DNA of 43,544 bases from Deltaproteobacteria bacterium (GTDB lineage: Bacteria; Desulfobacterota; Syntrophia; Syntrophales; Smithellaceae): contig JAAYDW010000001.1 in NCBI GenBank assembly GCA_012729055.1, positions 1 through 43,544 of the forward strand, given 5' to 3'. This document shows, piece after piece, positions 8,825 through 18,354 of the stretch. The position numbers were made by a program, and so were the translations under genes. Below the pieces are notes generated by a model that worked only from the letters and a program-made list of their open reading frames with translations, was not told the origin of the DNA and made no database searches. How positions within the stretch are numbered: position 1 is the first letter of the stretch; the number at the start of each line of letters is the position of its first letter.

Positions 8825-8928
8825 AACTTCGCGGGTCATACGGAATATGCGAAGGAATTAAGTTGAATGGTGTCATTGAAAGCGCAAGGTCGGCCGCCTG
8901 GTACTTTTGGACAAGGCGGCCTTTTTTT
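8825..8928 (+). ncRNA. Putative small RNA or attenuated 5' leader upstream of the cold-shock gene
   Basis: The segment between a plausible promoter and a strong intrinsic terminator has no convincing open frame. It lies 57 bases before the cold-shock start. It could be an independent small RNA or the leader of the csp mRNA, in which the terminator acts as an attenuator. I do not recognise a known riboswitch or RNA family in it. RNA evidence is required to separate these options. Confidence 0.35.
8892..8928 (+). terminator. Intrinsic terminator before the cold-shock gene
   Basis: GGCCGCCT (8892-8899) pairs with AGGCGGCC (8914-8921), and seven T follow. The stem is perfect over 8 bp. It sits upstream, not downstream, of the nearest plus-strand gene, hence the leader or small-RNA proposal. 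Confidence 0.75.
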
Positions 8929-8984
8929 CTTCCGACTTTGGTGATCGTTCGACTTGGCACATTTAAGAAAGGGGGACGAACAGC

Positions 8985-9185
8985 ATGTCAGAAGGAAAAG
9001 TAAAGTGGTTTAACGAACGCAAGGGCTTCGGCTTCATCGAGCAAGAGGGCGGAAAAGATATTTTCGTGCACTTCAGCGCGATCCAGTCCAGCGGCTTCAA
9101 GACGCTGACGGAAGGTCAGCAGGTGACCTTCGATGTCATCCAGGGCAAAAAAGGCCTGGAAGCGGAAAACGTCAAAGCGCTCTAA
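8985..9185 (+). CDS. Cold-shock domain protein (CspA family)
   Basis: 66-aa single cold-shock domain. RNP1 (KGFGFIEQ) and RNP2 (IFVHFSAI) are intact, and the protein starts with the family's [14 protein letters not shown]. It binds single-stranded RNA/DNA and acts as an RNA chaperone. The start has a GGGGGAC-type ribosome site about 10 bases upstream. It is a single gene closed by its own terminator. The long leader with an embedded terminator suggests post-transcriptional control, as known for csp genes. Confidence 0.96.
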   Translation: MSEGKVKWFNERKGFGFIEQEGGKDIFVHFSAIQSSGFKTLTEGQQVTFDVIQGKKGLEAENVKAL

Positions 9186-9207
9186 TCGCGTTTTACGCCG
9201 AATTACG

Positions 9208-9241
9208 ACGCCCCGGGCTTTGCGGCCAGGGGCGTTTTTTT
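9208..9241 (+). terminator. Intrinsic terminator of the cold-shock gene
   Basis: ACGCCCC (9208-9214) pairs with GGGGCGT (9229-9235), followed by a T run to 9241. It begins 23 bases after the csp stop. Confidence 0.85.
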
Positions 9242-9279
9242 GCGCCCCGCCCATCCTTAATCACCATCCTTAATCTTCC

Positions 9280-9308
9280 TTGACAAAAACAGACGATTAG
9301 AGTTACTT
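9280..9308 (+). promoter_or_regulatory. Candidate promoter of the acyl-CoA mutase operon
   Basis: TTGACA (9280-9285), a 17-base spacer and TTACTT (9303-9308). Just upstream a 13-base unit CCATCCTTAATCA is repeated in tandem with one change (9251-9276), which could bind a regulator. The mRNA would carry a leader of about 140 bases. Confidence 0.45.
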
Positions 9309-9323
9309 GCATTTTTACTTTTT

Positions 9324-9402
9324 GCCGGCGGCCCTGCTGCGGCATCCCCCAAAACAACAAGATTTTGCAGGGATAGAGCCGGGAGATTCCATCCCCGCCG
9401 GC
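9324..9402 (+). promoter_or_regulatory. Structured 5' leader of the mutase operon (possible cis-regulatory RNA)
   Basis: GCCGGCGG (9324-9331) is perfectly complementary to CCGCCGGC (9395-9402). Directly inside, CCCTG (9332-9336) pairs with CAGGG (9368-9372) and CAAAA (9350-9354) with TTTTG (9363-9367). A small GGGA/TCCC hairpin fills 9381-9395. The result is a branched fold ending about 35 bases before the ribosome site. I see no B12-box sequence, so it is not an obvious cobalamin riboswitch. Confidence 0.4.
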
Positions 9403-9452
9403 AGTAATTCTTTTAGCGGATCAAAAACAGCCGCCCTGAAGGAGGATGGACA

Positions 9453-11135
<1,683 letters not shown>

Positions 11136-11138
11136 ACC

Positions 11139-11190
11139 GGTCGGGAACGGTCGCGATAACCGGGAGGTCGCTCGTCCGTTCCCTACGACC
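11139..11190 (+). repeat. Imperfect palindrome between the mutase subunit genes (REP-like)
   Basis: GGTCGGGAACGG (11139-11150) and CCGTTCCCTACGACC (11176-11190) pair over 12 bp with a three-base bulge. The element starts three bases after the large-subunit stop and fills most of the 72-base gap. It resembles a dispersed intergenic palindrome more than a terminator, since there is no T run. It may tune mRNA stability between the subunits. Confidence 0.45.
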
Positions 11191-11207
11191 ACAATCATGG
11201 AGATGTT

Positions 11208-11612
11208 ATGTCGGAAAGAAAATTACGGGTGATGGTAGCCAAACCCGGCCTCGACGGCCACGACCGGGGAGCGCGCGTGCTCGCGCGCTGCTTCCGCGAC
11301 GCCGGCTTTGAAGTGATTTACACCGGCTGCCATCAGACACCGGAGCAGGTCGCGGCCGCCGCCATTCAGGAAGACGTGGACCTCGTAGGCCTGAGCTGTC
11401 TGTCGGGCGCGCACCGGGTTCTGTTCCCCCGCGTCGTGGAACTGCTGCGGGAAAAAAACGCCTCAGACATCATCGTGATCGGCGGCGGCATCATTCCGGA
11501 GCAGGATGCTCAGATGCTGTATGACGCGGGAATCAGAGCCATCTTCACGCCCGGCGCGTCGCTCGATTCCATCGTGGACTGGATCCGCGCCAATGTCCCC
11601 GGCAGGGCCTGA
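11208..11612 (+). CDS. B12-dependent acyl-CoA mutase, small (cobalamin-binding) subunit
   Basis: 134-aa Rossmann-like B12-binding protein. The base-off/His-on motif is DGHDRG, with His18 as the lower cobalt ligand. LSCLSGAH near 65 and VIGGGIIP near 97 complete the DxHxxG...SxL...GG pattern. It matches the C-terminal domain of methylmalonyl-CoA mutase and IcmB (about 136 aa). With the large subunit it forms the radical mutase that uses adenosylcobalamin. It lies 72 bases downstream of the large subunit, separated by a palindrome. Confidence 0.94.
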   Translation: MSERKLRVMVAKPGLDGHDRGARVLARCFRDAGFEVIYTGCHQTPEQVAAAAIQEDVDLVGLSCLSGAHRVLFPRVVELLREKNASDIIVIGGGIIPEQDAQMLYDAGIRAIFTPGASLDSIVDWIRANVPGRA

Positions 11613-11629
11613 GTCGCGGGGCACAGTCT

Positions 11630-12601
11630 ATGGAAACCATCAAAAAAATTTGCGCGGGCGACATCCGCAGCGCCTCGCGCCTGATTCGCGACTTGGAAGA
11701 TAAACTTCCCGCGGCGCGCCCCCGGCTCAAAGAACTGTTCATCCATACGGGAAAATCATTTATTATCGGCATCACCGGATCGCCCGGCGCAGGCAAGAGC
11801 ACGCTTACCGACGCGCTCATCGGCGAATTCCGCAAACTGAAAAAAACCGTCGGAGTCCTGGCCGTCGATCCGACCAGCCCCTTTTCCGGCGGCGCCATTC
11901 TGGGCGACCGCGTCCGCATGCTCCGCCACGCAGAGGATGAAGGCGTTTTCATCCGGTCGCTGGCCACGCGAGGCGCGCTGGGCGGCCTGTCGCAGGCGGC
12001 GGGCGACGCCATCCACGTCATGGAGGCAATGGGCAAGGACGTCATCCTGGTCGAAACCGTCGGCATCGGTCAGCAGGAGCTCGACATTATGTATCACGCG
12101 CACAGCGTCATCGTGGTTCTCGTGCCCGGCATGGGCGATGAAATCCAGACGATGAAGGCGGGCATCATGGAAATTGCGGACCTCTTTGCAGTCAACAAGG
12201 CCGACCGTCCCGGCGCCAGACAGCTGCTCGCGGAACTCGCCCAGCTCCTCAACGCCACGCCGACGGGTGAGGGCGGATGGCGCCCGCCGATCGTGAGCAT
12301 CGGCAATCTGTACGAGCCGGCGGGATTCGCGGAAAAGACGGCCGAACTGGCCCGCCTGGTGCGCGAACATCACGACCACCTGATTCTGAGCGGCCGGATT
12401 GCCGAACGCATGGAGCGCAAGGCCAGAATGGAAATTTCGGACGCGCTGCGCGCCTGCCTCTTGGAACCGGTTCTGGGGCGCCTGGCGGAAAGCGGAGAAC
12501 TCGCCAACATCGCCCGGAGAGTGCAAAACCGGGAATCGGACCCTTACTCGGAAGCGGAAGCCGTCGCGCGCCGTTTTCTTAAATCCGGAGAAACGTCATG
12601 A
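11630..12601 (+). CDS. meaB: MeaB-type GTPase chaperone of the B12 mutase
   Basis: 323-aa G3E-family GTPase (MeaB/ArgK). The P-loop is GSPGAGKST (residues 50-58), followed by the VLAVDPTSPFSGGAILGDR segment near 85-103 and the NKAD specificity motif near 188. MeaB gates adenosylcobalamin transfer to the mutase and protects it from inactivation. It starts 17 bases after the small subunit and overlaps the adenosyltransferase start by four bases (ATGA). The older name, LAO/AO transport ATPase, is a misnomer. Confidence 0.95.
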   Translation: METIKKICAGDIRSASRLIRDLEDKLPAARPRLKELFIHTGKSFIIGITGSPGAGKSTLTDALIGEFRKLKKTVGVLAVDPTSPFSGGAILGDRVRMLRHAEDEGVFIRSLATRGALGGLSQAAGDAIHVMEAMGKDVILVETVGIGQQELDIMYHAHSVIVVLVPGMGDEIQTMKAGIMEIADLFAVNKADRPGARQLLAELAQLLNATPTGEGGWRPPIVSIGNLYEPAGFAEKTAELARLVREHHDHLILSGRIAERMERKARMEISDALRACLLEPVLGRLAESGELANIARRVQNRESDPYSEAEAVARRFLKSGETS

Positions 12602-13221
12602 AAAATCCCAAAAGTCCCGCGCGGAAAACGGCGGCAAAACCGGCGATCCCATCGGGACAGAAGCCGGCGGCCGGCAAGGCGGCGTCGGCCGCGGCATCCA
12701 AAACACGGGGGCTCGTCATCGTGATCACGGGCAACGGCAAAGGAAAGACCACCTCCGCCTTCGGCCAGGCGCTGCGCGCCGTCGGCCAGGGTTTGCGGGT
12801 TCTGATCCTGCAGTTCATGAAAGGCCGGGATTACGGCGAGTTTATCGCCGCCGAAAAATATCTGCCGCGCCTCACCGTCCGCCGCTGCGGCCTGGACAGC
12901 TTCGTGATGCGCGGCCGCCCGGCGCCGGTGGATATCGACCTGGCCCGCGAAGGTTTTGCGCTCGCGAAAAAAGCGGCGGCTTCCGGCAAATACGACATGA
13001 TCATCCTCGACGAAATCAACGTCGCCGTGGATTTCAAGCTGATTCCCCTGGAGGAGCTCATCGACCTGATTCGCAGCAAGCCGCCGGAACTGGACCTGAT
13101 TCTCACGGGACGCTACGCGGCGAGAGCCGTCGTCAAACTCGCCGACACGGTGAGCGACGTCCGGGAAGTGAAGCACCACTATGCCGCGGGGATCAAGGAC
13201 CGCGCGGGGATCGAATATTAA
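12598..13221 (+). CDS. cobO: Cob(I)alamin adenosyltransferase, CobO/BtuR type
   Basis: 207-aa ATP:corrinoid adenosyltransferase that makes the adenosylcobalamin used by the mutase. The P-loop is TGNGKGKTT near residues 44-52, with the family's VLILQFMKG near 67 and IILDEINVAVDF near 137. About 36 N-terminal residues rich in Lys, Ala and Pro precede the domain. The gene overlaps meaB by ATGA, so cofactor synthesis, loading chaperone and apoenzyme are made from one mRNA. Confidence 0.94.
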   Translation: MKNPKSPARKTAAKPAIPSGQKPAAGKAASAAASKTRGLVIVITGNGKGKTTSAFGQALRAVGQGLRVLILQFMKGRDYGEFIAAEKYLPRLTVRRCGLDSFVMRGRPAPVDIDLAREGFALAKKAAASGKYDMIILDEINVAVDFKLIPLEELIDLIRSKPPELDLILTGRYAARAVVKLADTVSDVREVKHHYAAGIKDRAGIEY

Positions 13222-13257
13222 CCTTTTGAACCGCATCCGCGGCAACGGAGATCCGAC

Positions 13258-14001
13258 ATGTTTGTCTGGCTGACATCCCCCGAAGCCTGGGTCGCGCTGG
13301 GGACGCTCACCGCCCTGGAAATCGTTCTGGGCATCGACAACATCATTTTCATTTCCATTTTGGTGGGCCGGCTGCCCGCCGAAAAAAGAAATTTCGCCCG
13401 CCGCACAGGCCTTTTTCTGGCCATGATCATGCGCCTGGCGCTCCTGTTTTCCATCGTCTGGATTTCCCGGCTCATCGAGCCGCTCTTTACCGTCCTCGGA
13501 CAGGCGATTTCCGGCCGCGACATTATTCTGATCGGCGGCGGGCTGTTTCTGCTGGCAAAGGCGACGCATGAAATACACAGCGCGCTGGAAGGCGCGGAGG
13601 AACACAAACCACAGCTGAAAACGGTTTCGACGGCGGCCGTGCTGATTCAAATCGCTCTCCTGGACATCGTCTTTTCGCTTGATTCCGTCATCACGGCGGT
13701 AGGGCTGGCCCAGCACATTTCGATCATGGCCATCGCCATCGTCTGCGCCGTGGCGATCATGATGTTCGCCGCCCGGCCGATTTCCGAATTCGTGGACGCC
13801 CATCCCACCATCAAAATTCTGGCTCTGTCGTTTCTGCTTCTGGTCGGCGTTACGCTGATCGTCGAAGGATTCGACGTCCACGTTCCGAAAGGCTATATCT
13901 ACTTTGCGATGGCGTTTTCCGTGGGCGTGGAAATGCTCAATCTGCGCCTGCGCAAAAAACAGACCAAGCCCGTTCAGCTGCGTCGGGACATCGTTGAGTA
14001 A
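13258..14001 (+). CDS. TerC family integral membrane protein
   Basis: 247-aa polytopic membrane protein of the TerC/Alx family. The signature EIVLGIDNIIFISIL lies near residues 17-31 and LLDIVFSLDSVITAVG near 138-153, with conserved Asp residues in membrane segments. Seven or more hydrophobic segments are visible. Family members handle Mn2+ or other metal export during secretion, and tellurite resistance is a historical label. It is 36 bases downstream of cobO and possibly co-transcribed, but the functional link is unclear. Confidence 0.93.
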   Translation: MFVWLTSPEAWVALGTLTALEIVLGIDNIIFISILVGRLPAEKRNFARRTGLFLAMIMRLALLFSIVWISRLIEPLFTVLGQAISGRDIILIGGGLFLLAKATHEIHSALEGAEEHKPQLKTVSTAAVLIQIALLDIVFSLDSVITAVGLAQHISIMAIAIVCAVAIMMFAARPISEFVDAHPTIKILALSFLLLVGVTLIVEGFDVHVPKGYIYFAMAFSVGVEMLNLRLRKKQTKPVQLRRDIVE

Positions 14002-14041
14002 AAAAAAGGGGCTTTTTGGCCTTTCGACCGAAAACCCCTTT
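14001..14041 (-). terminator. Terminator shared by convergent terC and SDR genes
   Basis: AAAGGGG (14005-14011) pairs with CCCCTTT (14035-14041), extended by TTTTTGG/CCGAAAA inside. On the minus strand the stem is followed by eight U, so it terminates the SDR transcript well. In the plus direction the T run is short. Confidence 0.75.
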
Positions 14042-14072
14042 GCCGAACGGAGGGTGCGGCTTTACAGGCGCA

Positions 14073-14840
14073 TCAGCGCGGCGTCATGCGCAGCGCGCCG
14101 TCCAGACGGATGCAGCAGCCGTTGAGCATCGTATTTTCCAGAATGTACATGACCATGCCGGCAAATTCCGCGGGACGCCCCAACCGCTTGGGGAAAGGCA
14201 CGCCCTCGGCCATGCTTTCCTTGACGGCGGGCGGCATGCCGGCCATGAGCGGCGTGTCGAAGAGTCCCGGCGCAACCGTCGCCACGCGGATGCCGTAATC
14301 GGCGCATTCCCGCGCGATGGGCAGCGTCATTCCGACGATGCCTCCCTTGGAGGCGGCATAAGCCGCCTGCCCGATCTGCCCGTCAAACGCGGCGATCGAA
14401 GCGGTGTTGACGATGACGCCCTTCTCGCCCTCTTCGTTGGGGGCATTCTGAACCATCTGTTCGACGGCCAGGCGAATGACATTGAGCGTTCCCACCAAAT
14501 TGATCTGAACGACTTTATTGAAAGACGCAAGCGGCAGCGGACCTCTTTTGCCGAAAATCTTTCCCGCGTCGGGGACCCCCGCGCAATTCACCGCCGCGTT
14601 GATTTTTCCGAACCGGTCAACGGTTTCCCGAACGGCCGCGCGGATATCTTCCTCGTTCGTAACATCGGCCCGGACAAACGCCATCCGGTCCGCATGGGCG
14701 ACCGCCAGCGCCTCGCCTTTCGCCGCATCGATATCGGTAATCACGACTTTCGCGCCTGCCCCGATCATTGCCAGCGCGGTCGCTCCTCCCAACCCCGAAG
14801 CCCCGCCGGTGACCAAAGCGACAACTTCCCCGATTTTCAT
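14073..14840 (-). CDS. SDR-family 3-hydroxyacyl-CoA dehydrogenase (HSD10-like)
   Basis: 255-aa short-chain dehydrogenase. The NAD(H) motif is TGGASGLGGATA near residues 11-22, with NCAGV near 89, and the catalytic Ser and Tyr-x3-Lys are in NTASIAAFDGQIGQAAYAASKGG near 147-169. The architecture closely follows the type-II 3-hydroxyacyl-CoA dehydrogenases (HSD17B10 group), which oxidise straight and 2-methyl-branched 3-hydroxyacyl-CoAs. It lies downstream of the acyl-synthesis operon after a 92-base gap with a weak terminator and has its own AGGAGG site. Function in acyl-CoA oxidation is inferred from the family. Confidence 0.85.
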   Translation of the reverse strand: MKIGEVVALVTGGASGLGGATALAMIGAGAKVVITDIDAAKGEALAVAHADRMAFVRADVTNEEDIRAAVRETVDRFGKINAAVNCAGVPDAGKIFGKRGPLPLASFNKVVQINLVGTLNVIRLAVEQMVQNAPNEEGEKGVIVNTASIAAFDGQIGQAAYAASKGGIVGMTLPIARECADYGIRVATVAPGLFDTPLMAGMPPAVKESMAEGVPFPKRLGRPAEFAGMVMYILENTMLNGCCIRLDGALRMTPR

Positions 14841-14886
14841 AATTCCTCCTTCCGGTGCATGTGATGAATGCGTGTGTTTTTACGCC

Positions 14887-14900
14887 GTGTTGTTTAACAC
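14887..14900. promoter_or_regulatory. Palindrome upstream of the SDR gene
   Basis: GTGTT-GTTT-AACAC is a perfect 5+5 inverted repeat 47 bases upstream of the SDR start. Its size suits a dimeric repressor. No regulator can be assigned. Confidence 0.3.
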
Positions 14901-14920
14901 AAGAAGAAAACCCTGACAAT

Positions 14921-14940
14921 AAAATATGCCCTTCAGGGCA
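14921..14940 (-). terminator. Weak terminator at the end of the acyl-synthesis operon
   Basis: On the minus strand TGCCC-TGAA-GGGCA (14927-14940) overlaps the PPTase stop and is followed by an AU-rich run. It could partly separate the PPTase operon from the SDR gene. Confidence 0.35.
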
Positions 14941-15592
14941 GAAAGGCGTAAGCCATAAATTGTCCGTCGTGGCTTAAGCTGATATCCAGGCCGGTTGCGG
15001 CGCCGCACCGGCAGAGAAGAGGCGGCCCCGGAAGACCGTCTTCGCGCGCGGGCCGGACCACGGTAAACAGCGAGGGATCCTCCCGGAAAAAATCCGCGAG
15101 CGCAGTAACCAAACTCTCCCTGACCGCAACAGAAGCTCCCCAACCGTTCTGTAGTGGGACCACGCGCGCCACCGCGCGCTCCAGTGCTCCGGTTTCATCG
15201 GCGGCCAGACTATGCACATGCGTCTCCGTGATGAAAAGCCGGCAGAACACCCGTCTTTCTTCCGCCGTCACGACGGCCTTCCCCGTCCAGCCGGCGGGGA
15301 AAATCCCGTCGGGCTGCGTCTGGGCAAATCCTTCCCAAGGCAGGGGACGTTCCAGACAAACAGACCAGCGGCGCGGCAGAAAAGCCGCATCGCCGGTCTG
15401 TTTGCTGAACACCTTGTAGGCCGCCTCTTTGCAGGCCCAAAAAGACCACAGGGCCGCATCCGGCATGCCGGCGTTCGCCACTTCGTCGATTTCAGTAGCG
15501 GTGAGTATTTTCCTGAGGAAGCGCAAATCCGTGCTTTTTTGCAGGTTCGCCGGACTCGTCAAATCCACGACGTCGTTCCCGATGTTCGGCAA
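14933..15592 (-). CDS. 4'-phosphopantetheinyl transferase (Sfp/HetI-like)
   Basis: 219-aa enzyme that would load phosphopantetheine onto the ACP of this operon. The metal/CoA motif GNDVVDL lies near the N-terminus, and WACKEAAYKVF (the W-x2-KEA motif) near residue 70. I place the start at TTG 15592, because GGAGG lies nine bases upstream and PNIGNDVVDL is where family proteins begin. The longer in-frame extension is Arg-rich and lies antiphase within the acyltransferase gene. It overlaps that gene by about 100 bases. It is last in the acyl operon. Confidence 0.85.
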   Translation of the reverse strand: MPNIGNDVVDLTSPANLQKSTDLRFLRKILTATEIDEVANAGMPDAALWSFWACKEAAYKVFSKQTGDAAFLPRRWSVCLERPLPWEGFAQTQPDGIFPAGWTGKAVVTAEERRVFCRLFITETHVHSLAADETGALERAVARVVPLQNGWGASVAVRESLVTALADFFREDPSLFTVVRPAREDGLPGPPLLCRCGAATGLDISLSHDGQFMAYAFLP

Positions 15593-16316
15593 AATACTTT
15601 TCCTCCATCTGCGCCAGGCGGTCGATGATCTGCGCCGCGTATTCCCGCTGCGCCCGCAGGCCTTCCCTGCCCGTCGGCGCCGGCTCGAGCACCTCCACCT
15701 GCGCGTCAAACGTGTCTCCCCAGGCGGGAATCAGGCTGTATTTGTGCTGCCGGTCGCCGCGCAGGTAGATGCACAGCACCTTGCAGTTTTCCACCTCCTG
15801 GATGAACCGGCCGACGCCGTAGGAGAAATCATTCCGGTCCACGCGGCCGGTGCGCGACCGCCCGCCCTCCGGAAAAATCATGATCGTGTGCCCGTGGCCA
15901 AGCAGGTAAACGCACTGCTCCAGAACGCGCTTCATCTTCTCCCGCGATCCGCCGCGGTCCACGGGAATACACTTGGACAGGTAGCACAACACAGCCAGAA
16001 AAAGATTGCTTTGAAAGTTGCGCCGCTCCGGCAGATTCCAGGGCAGTTTTTTATACGCGGTGAAATGCCGGCGGAAGCTGAAAGCGGCGTAGCTTAAAAT
16101 AAACGAATCAATCATGGTCAGATGATTGGCGCAGATCAGCCACGGCCCCCGATGGGCGGCAAAGGCGGCCGCGCACTGCCGCCGGATTTCCCGGAGGTTC
16201 CGGATCCGGTAATGCAGCGCGCGCGCCACGATAAAGTAAAAAGGCGCAATAAGGACGATCGCCAGGCGCCCCAAAAAATTCTGCACCAGCAGTCGCATTC
16301 TGGATCGCGTGTCCAT
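15492..16316 (-). CDS. PlsC-like 1-acyl-glycerol-3-phosphate acyltransferase
   Basis: 274-aa membrane-associated acyltransferase. The catalytic HX4D motif is ANHLTMIDSF near residue 60, the glycerol-phosphate block EGGRSRTG lies near 155, and a hydrophobic segment is at residues 10-30. It would transfer the finished acyl chain to an acceptor lipid or another alcohol. It starts five bases after the ACP gene stops, consistent with use of acyl-ACP from this operon. The acceptor is not evident. Confidence 0.87.
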   Translation of the reverse strand: MDTRSRMRLLVQNFLGRLAIVLIAPFYFIVARALHYRIRNLREIRRQCAAAFAAHRGPWLICANHLTMIDSFILSYAAFSFRRHFTAYKKLPWNLPERRNFQSNLFLAVLCYLSKCIPVDRGGSREKMKRVLEQCVYLLGHGHTIMIFPEGGRSRTGRVDRNDFSYGVGRFIQEVENCKVLCIYLRGDRQHKYSLIPAWGDTFDAQVEVLEPAPTGREGLRAQREYAAQIIDRLAQMEEKYFAEHRERRRGFDESGEPAKKHGFALPQENTHRY

Positions 16317-16321
16317 AACCC

Positions 16322-16570
16322 CTACCCGAGCTTCTTTTTAATGATGTTCACCGCATCGCCGATGGTGCGGATCTTGTCCGCCTCGTCGTCGTCCACGCTG
16401 ATATTGAAGACATCTTCGCATTTGATGATGACATCGACCAGGCGCGCCGAATTGACCTTCAGGTCGTTGAGGATGTGCGTCTCGGGCGTCGCCTTCTCCA
16501 GAAGCGTCACATCTTTGGTGTACGCCTTCAGAATGTTCACCATTTCTTCAAATATTTTTTTCTCGTCCAT
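16322..16570 (-). CDS. Acyl carrier protein (operon-specific)
   Basis: 82-aa acidic ACP. The phosphopantetheine serine is predicted at Ser41 in DLKVNSARLVDV. The usual Asp-Ser-Leu is changed to Asn-Ser-Ala, which marks it as a specialised ACP rather than housekeeping AcpP. An AGGAG site precedes the ATG. It lies between the KAS II and acyltransferase genes and is the likely carrier for the whole operon. Confidence 0.9.
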   Translation of the reverse strand: MDEKKIFEEMVNILKAYTKDVTLLEKATPETHILNDLKVNSARLVDVIIKCEDVFNISVDDDEADKIRTIGDAVNIIKKKLG

Positions 16571-16588
16571 CTTTCCACTCCTTTATAA

Positions 16589-17869
16589 TTATTTTCCTTC
16601 CCATTTTTTGAAAATGATACAGCTGTTGACATCCCCGAAGCCGAAGCCGGCCTTGGCCAGGTATTTCAAATCGGGGAATTCCAGGCACGCCTGGGGGATT
16701 TTCGGGGCAAACGCCGCGATGTCCGGATGCACATCCTCGCAGTTGAGCGACGGATGCAGAAACCCTTCGTAAACCTGCAGGACGGAAGCGACGCACTCCA
16801 CGGCGCCCGCCGCGCCCAGACAATGGCCCACCAGCGATTTGGTGGCATTGATATAGGGAAACGTCTCCGGCGTGCGCTCGAGCGCGGCCGCCCAGCTCTG
16901 CACCTCGTACGGGTCGGCGTACGTCGCCGTCAGATGCCCGTTGACGGCGTCCACGTCCGAAGGCCTGATGCCGGCATCCGCCACGGCGCCGCGGATGCAT
17001 CTCCGGACGCCTTCGGGATTGGGGGCCGTCATCGATCCGCCCATCCGCTGGCCGCCGCTGTTCACGTAGCCGCCGGCGATCTCCGCGTAAATCCGCGCGC
17101 CCCGCGCCAGAGCCGTTTCCAGCTCTTCCAGAACCAGCATGGCGCCGCCGGAGCCCGGCACGAAACCGCAGGCCGTCGCCGACATCGGGCGGGAGCCCGC
17201 GGCCGGGTTGTCGTTGAATTTGCGGGCGATCACGCGCATCGCGTCAAAGCCGCCCCAGATGTACGGCGACGCGCCTTCCGATCCGCCGGCAATCATTCGT
17301 TTGGCCAGGCCCTCCCGGATCCGCCACAGGGCATCGATCACCGCTTCATTGCCGGTGCTGCACGCAGACGAATTGGACGTGACCTTATTGCCGGCGCCGA
17401 TCAGCCCGCCGATGCGGGCGCTCGTGCCGCTGTTCATAACCTGCTCCACGACCCGGCTGCCCAGCCGCCGAACCCGTCCTTCATTGATCATCGGCACAAC
17501 GCTCAGCGCGATGGTGTCCATGCCGCCGATGCCGGAACCGGCGATGACGCCCGTGTCCCAGTCCACCGTATCATCGTCGCCGTCCGGAAGCTCGAATCCC
17601 GCGTCGCGCCAGGCGTCCACCGCCGACACCGACGCGTAGCCGATGTTGTCGTTGATCGACAGAAGCTTTTCGCGGTCGAAATACCGCTTGCGGATCTCGT
17701 CGAAATTCTCGGGAACGCCGGCGATCTGGCAGCCGAACTTCAACTCTTCCAGTTGCGGAATAAAGCGAATGCCCGAACGCCCTTCCCGCAGCGCCTGTTT
17801 GAAGTTCTCCAGGCCGTGCGCGTTCGGGGCGGCCACCCCCATGCCCGTTACCACAACTCTTTTATTCAT
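16589..17869 (-). CDS. fabF: 3-oxoacyl-ACP synthase, KAS II (FabF-like)
   Basis: 426-aa condensing enzyme. The Cys-His-His triad is Cys170 (SSACSTGNEA), His312 (VNGHLTATYADP) and His349 (TKSLVGHCLGAAG), with Lys344. The usual NAHGT around the first His is NGHLT here, a divergent variant. It elongates acyl-ACP with malonyl-ACP. ATG 17869 gives the conserved MNKRVVVTGMG start and overlaps the upstream stop by four bases. The divergence suggests a secondary-metabolite or special-lipid KAS rather than the housekeeping enzyme. Confidence 0.9.
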   Translation of the reverse strand: MNKRVVVTGMGVAAPNAHGLENFKQALREGRSGIRFIPQLEELKFGCQIAGVPENFDEIRKRYFDREKLLSINDNIGYASVSAVDAWRDAGFELPDGDDDTVDWDTGVIAGSGIGGMDTIALSVVPMINEGRVRRLGSRVVEQVMNSGTSARIGGLIGAGNKVTSNSSACSTGNEAVIDALWRIREGLAKRMIAGGSEGASPYIWGGFDAMRVIARKFNDNPAAGSRPMSATACGFVPGSGGAMLVLEELETALARGARIYAEIAGGYVNSGGQRMGGSMTAPNPEGVRRCIRGAVADAGIRPSDVDAVNGHLTATYADPYEVQSWAAALERTPETFPYINATKSLVGHCLGAAGAVECVASVLQVYEGFLHPSLNCEDVHPDIAAFAPKIPQACLEFPDLKYLAKAGFGFGDVNSCIIFKKWEGK

Positions 17870-18354
17870 GCGTCCACTCCCATCCCCGCCAGTTTTCCTG
17901 TACAAACCACTTCTCCACTCTCCCTTTCCATGCTGACTTCCACTTTCAGCGCTCCTTTGCGCAGATAGATTTTCTTTCCCCGGACGATCACCCGCTCGCC
18001 GGGCCGAACGAGTCCCCGAAACTCGACCTCCTCCGCCAGCGAAAAAAGGCTGAGCGGCATTTTCATTTCCGAGGGGCGGACATTATGCCGGCGCGCGAGC
18101 AAATACAGGCCGAACGCAACGACGCCGATCTGCGCCATCGATTCCACCAGGATCACGCCCGGTGTGATCGGCCGGCCGGGAAAATGCCCCGGATAGAAAA
18201 ATTCATCCTCGCGAAACCGGTAGGCCCCGACGATCCCCTCGTCCGTCAGGCAAAGAATTTCATCGATGAACCGAAACGGCTTCTGCTGCGGCACCAGCGC
18301 CAGGACTTCCTGCCGGATGCTCTCGTCAGCCTCCATACAGGCCTCCGTTGACAT
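17866..18354 (-). CDS. fabZ: FabZ-like 3-hydroxyacyl-ACP dehydratase
   Basis: 162-aa hot-dog-fold dehydratase. The catalytic His57 lies in YPGHFPGRPITPGV and Glu71 in LVESMAQIG, as in FabZ. It removes water from 3-hydroxyacyl-ACP to give the trans-2-enoyl-ACP. It overlaps fabG by 29 bases at its start (or 11 if Met7 is used) and the KAS II gene by four bases at its end. Tight overlaps indicate translational coupling. Confidence 0.86.
   Translation of the reverse strand: MSTEACMEADESIRQEVLALVPQQKPFRFIDEILCLTDEGIVGAYRFREDEFFYPGHFPGRPITPGVILVESMAQIGVVAFGLYLLARRHNVRPSEMKMPLSLFSLAEEVEFRGLVRPGERVIVRGKKIYLRKGALKVEVSMERESGEVVCTGKLAGMGVDA

Noticed and set aside
9324-9402. Cobalamin riboswitch upstream of the mutase
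   Set aside because: No B12-box or typical length; only a generic structured leader is supported.
12544-13881. 445-codon minus-strand frame opposite cobO and terC
   Set aside because: Spans two well-supported genes on the other strand; composition rich in Asp, Arg, His and Gln as typical of shadows.
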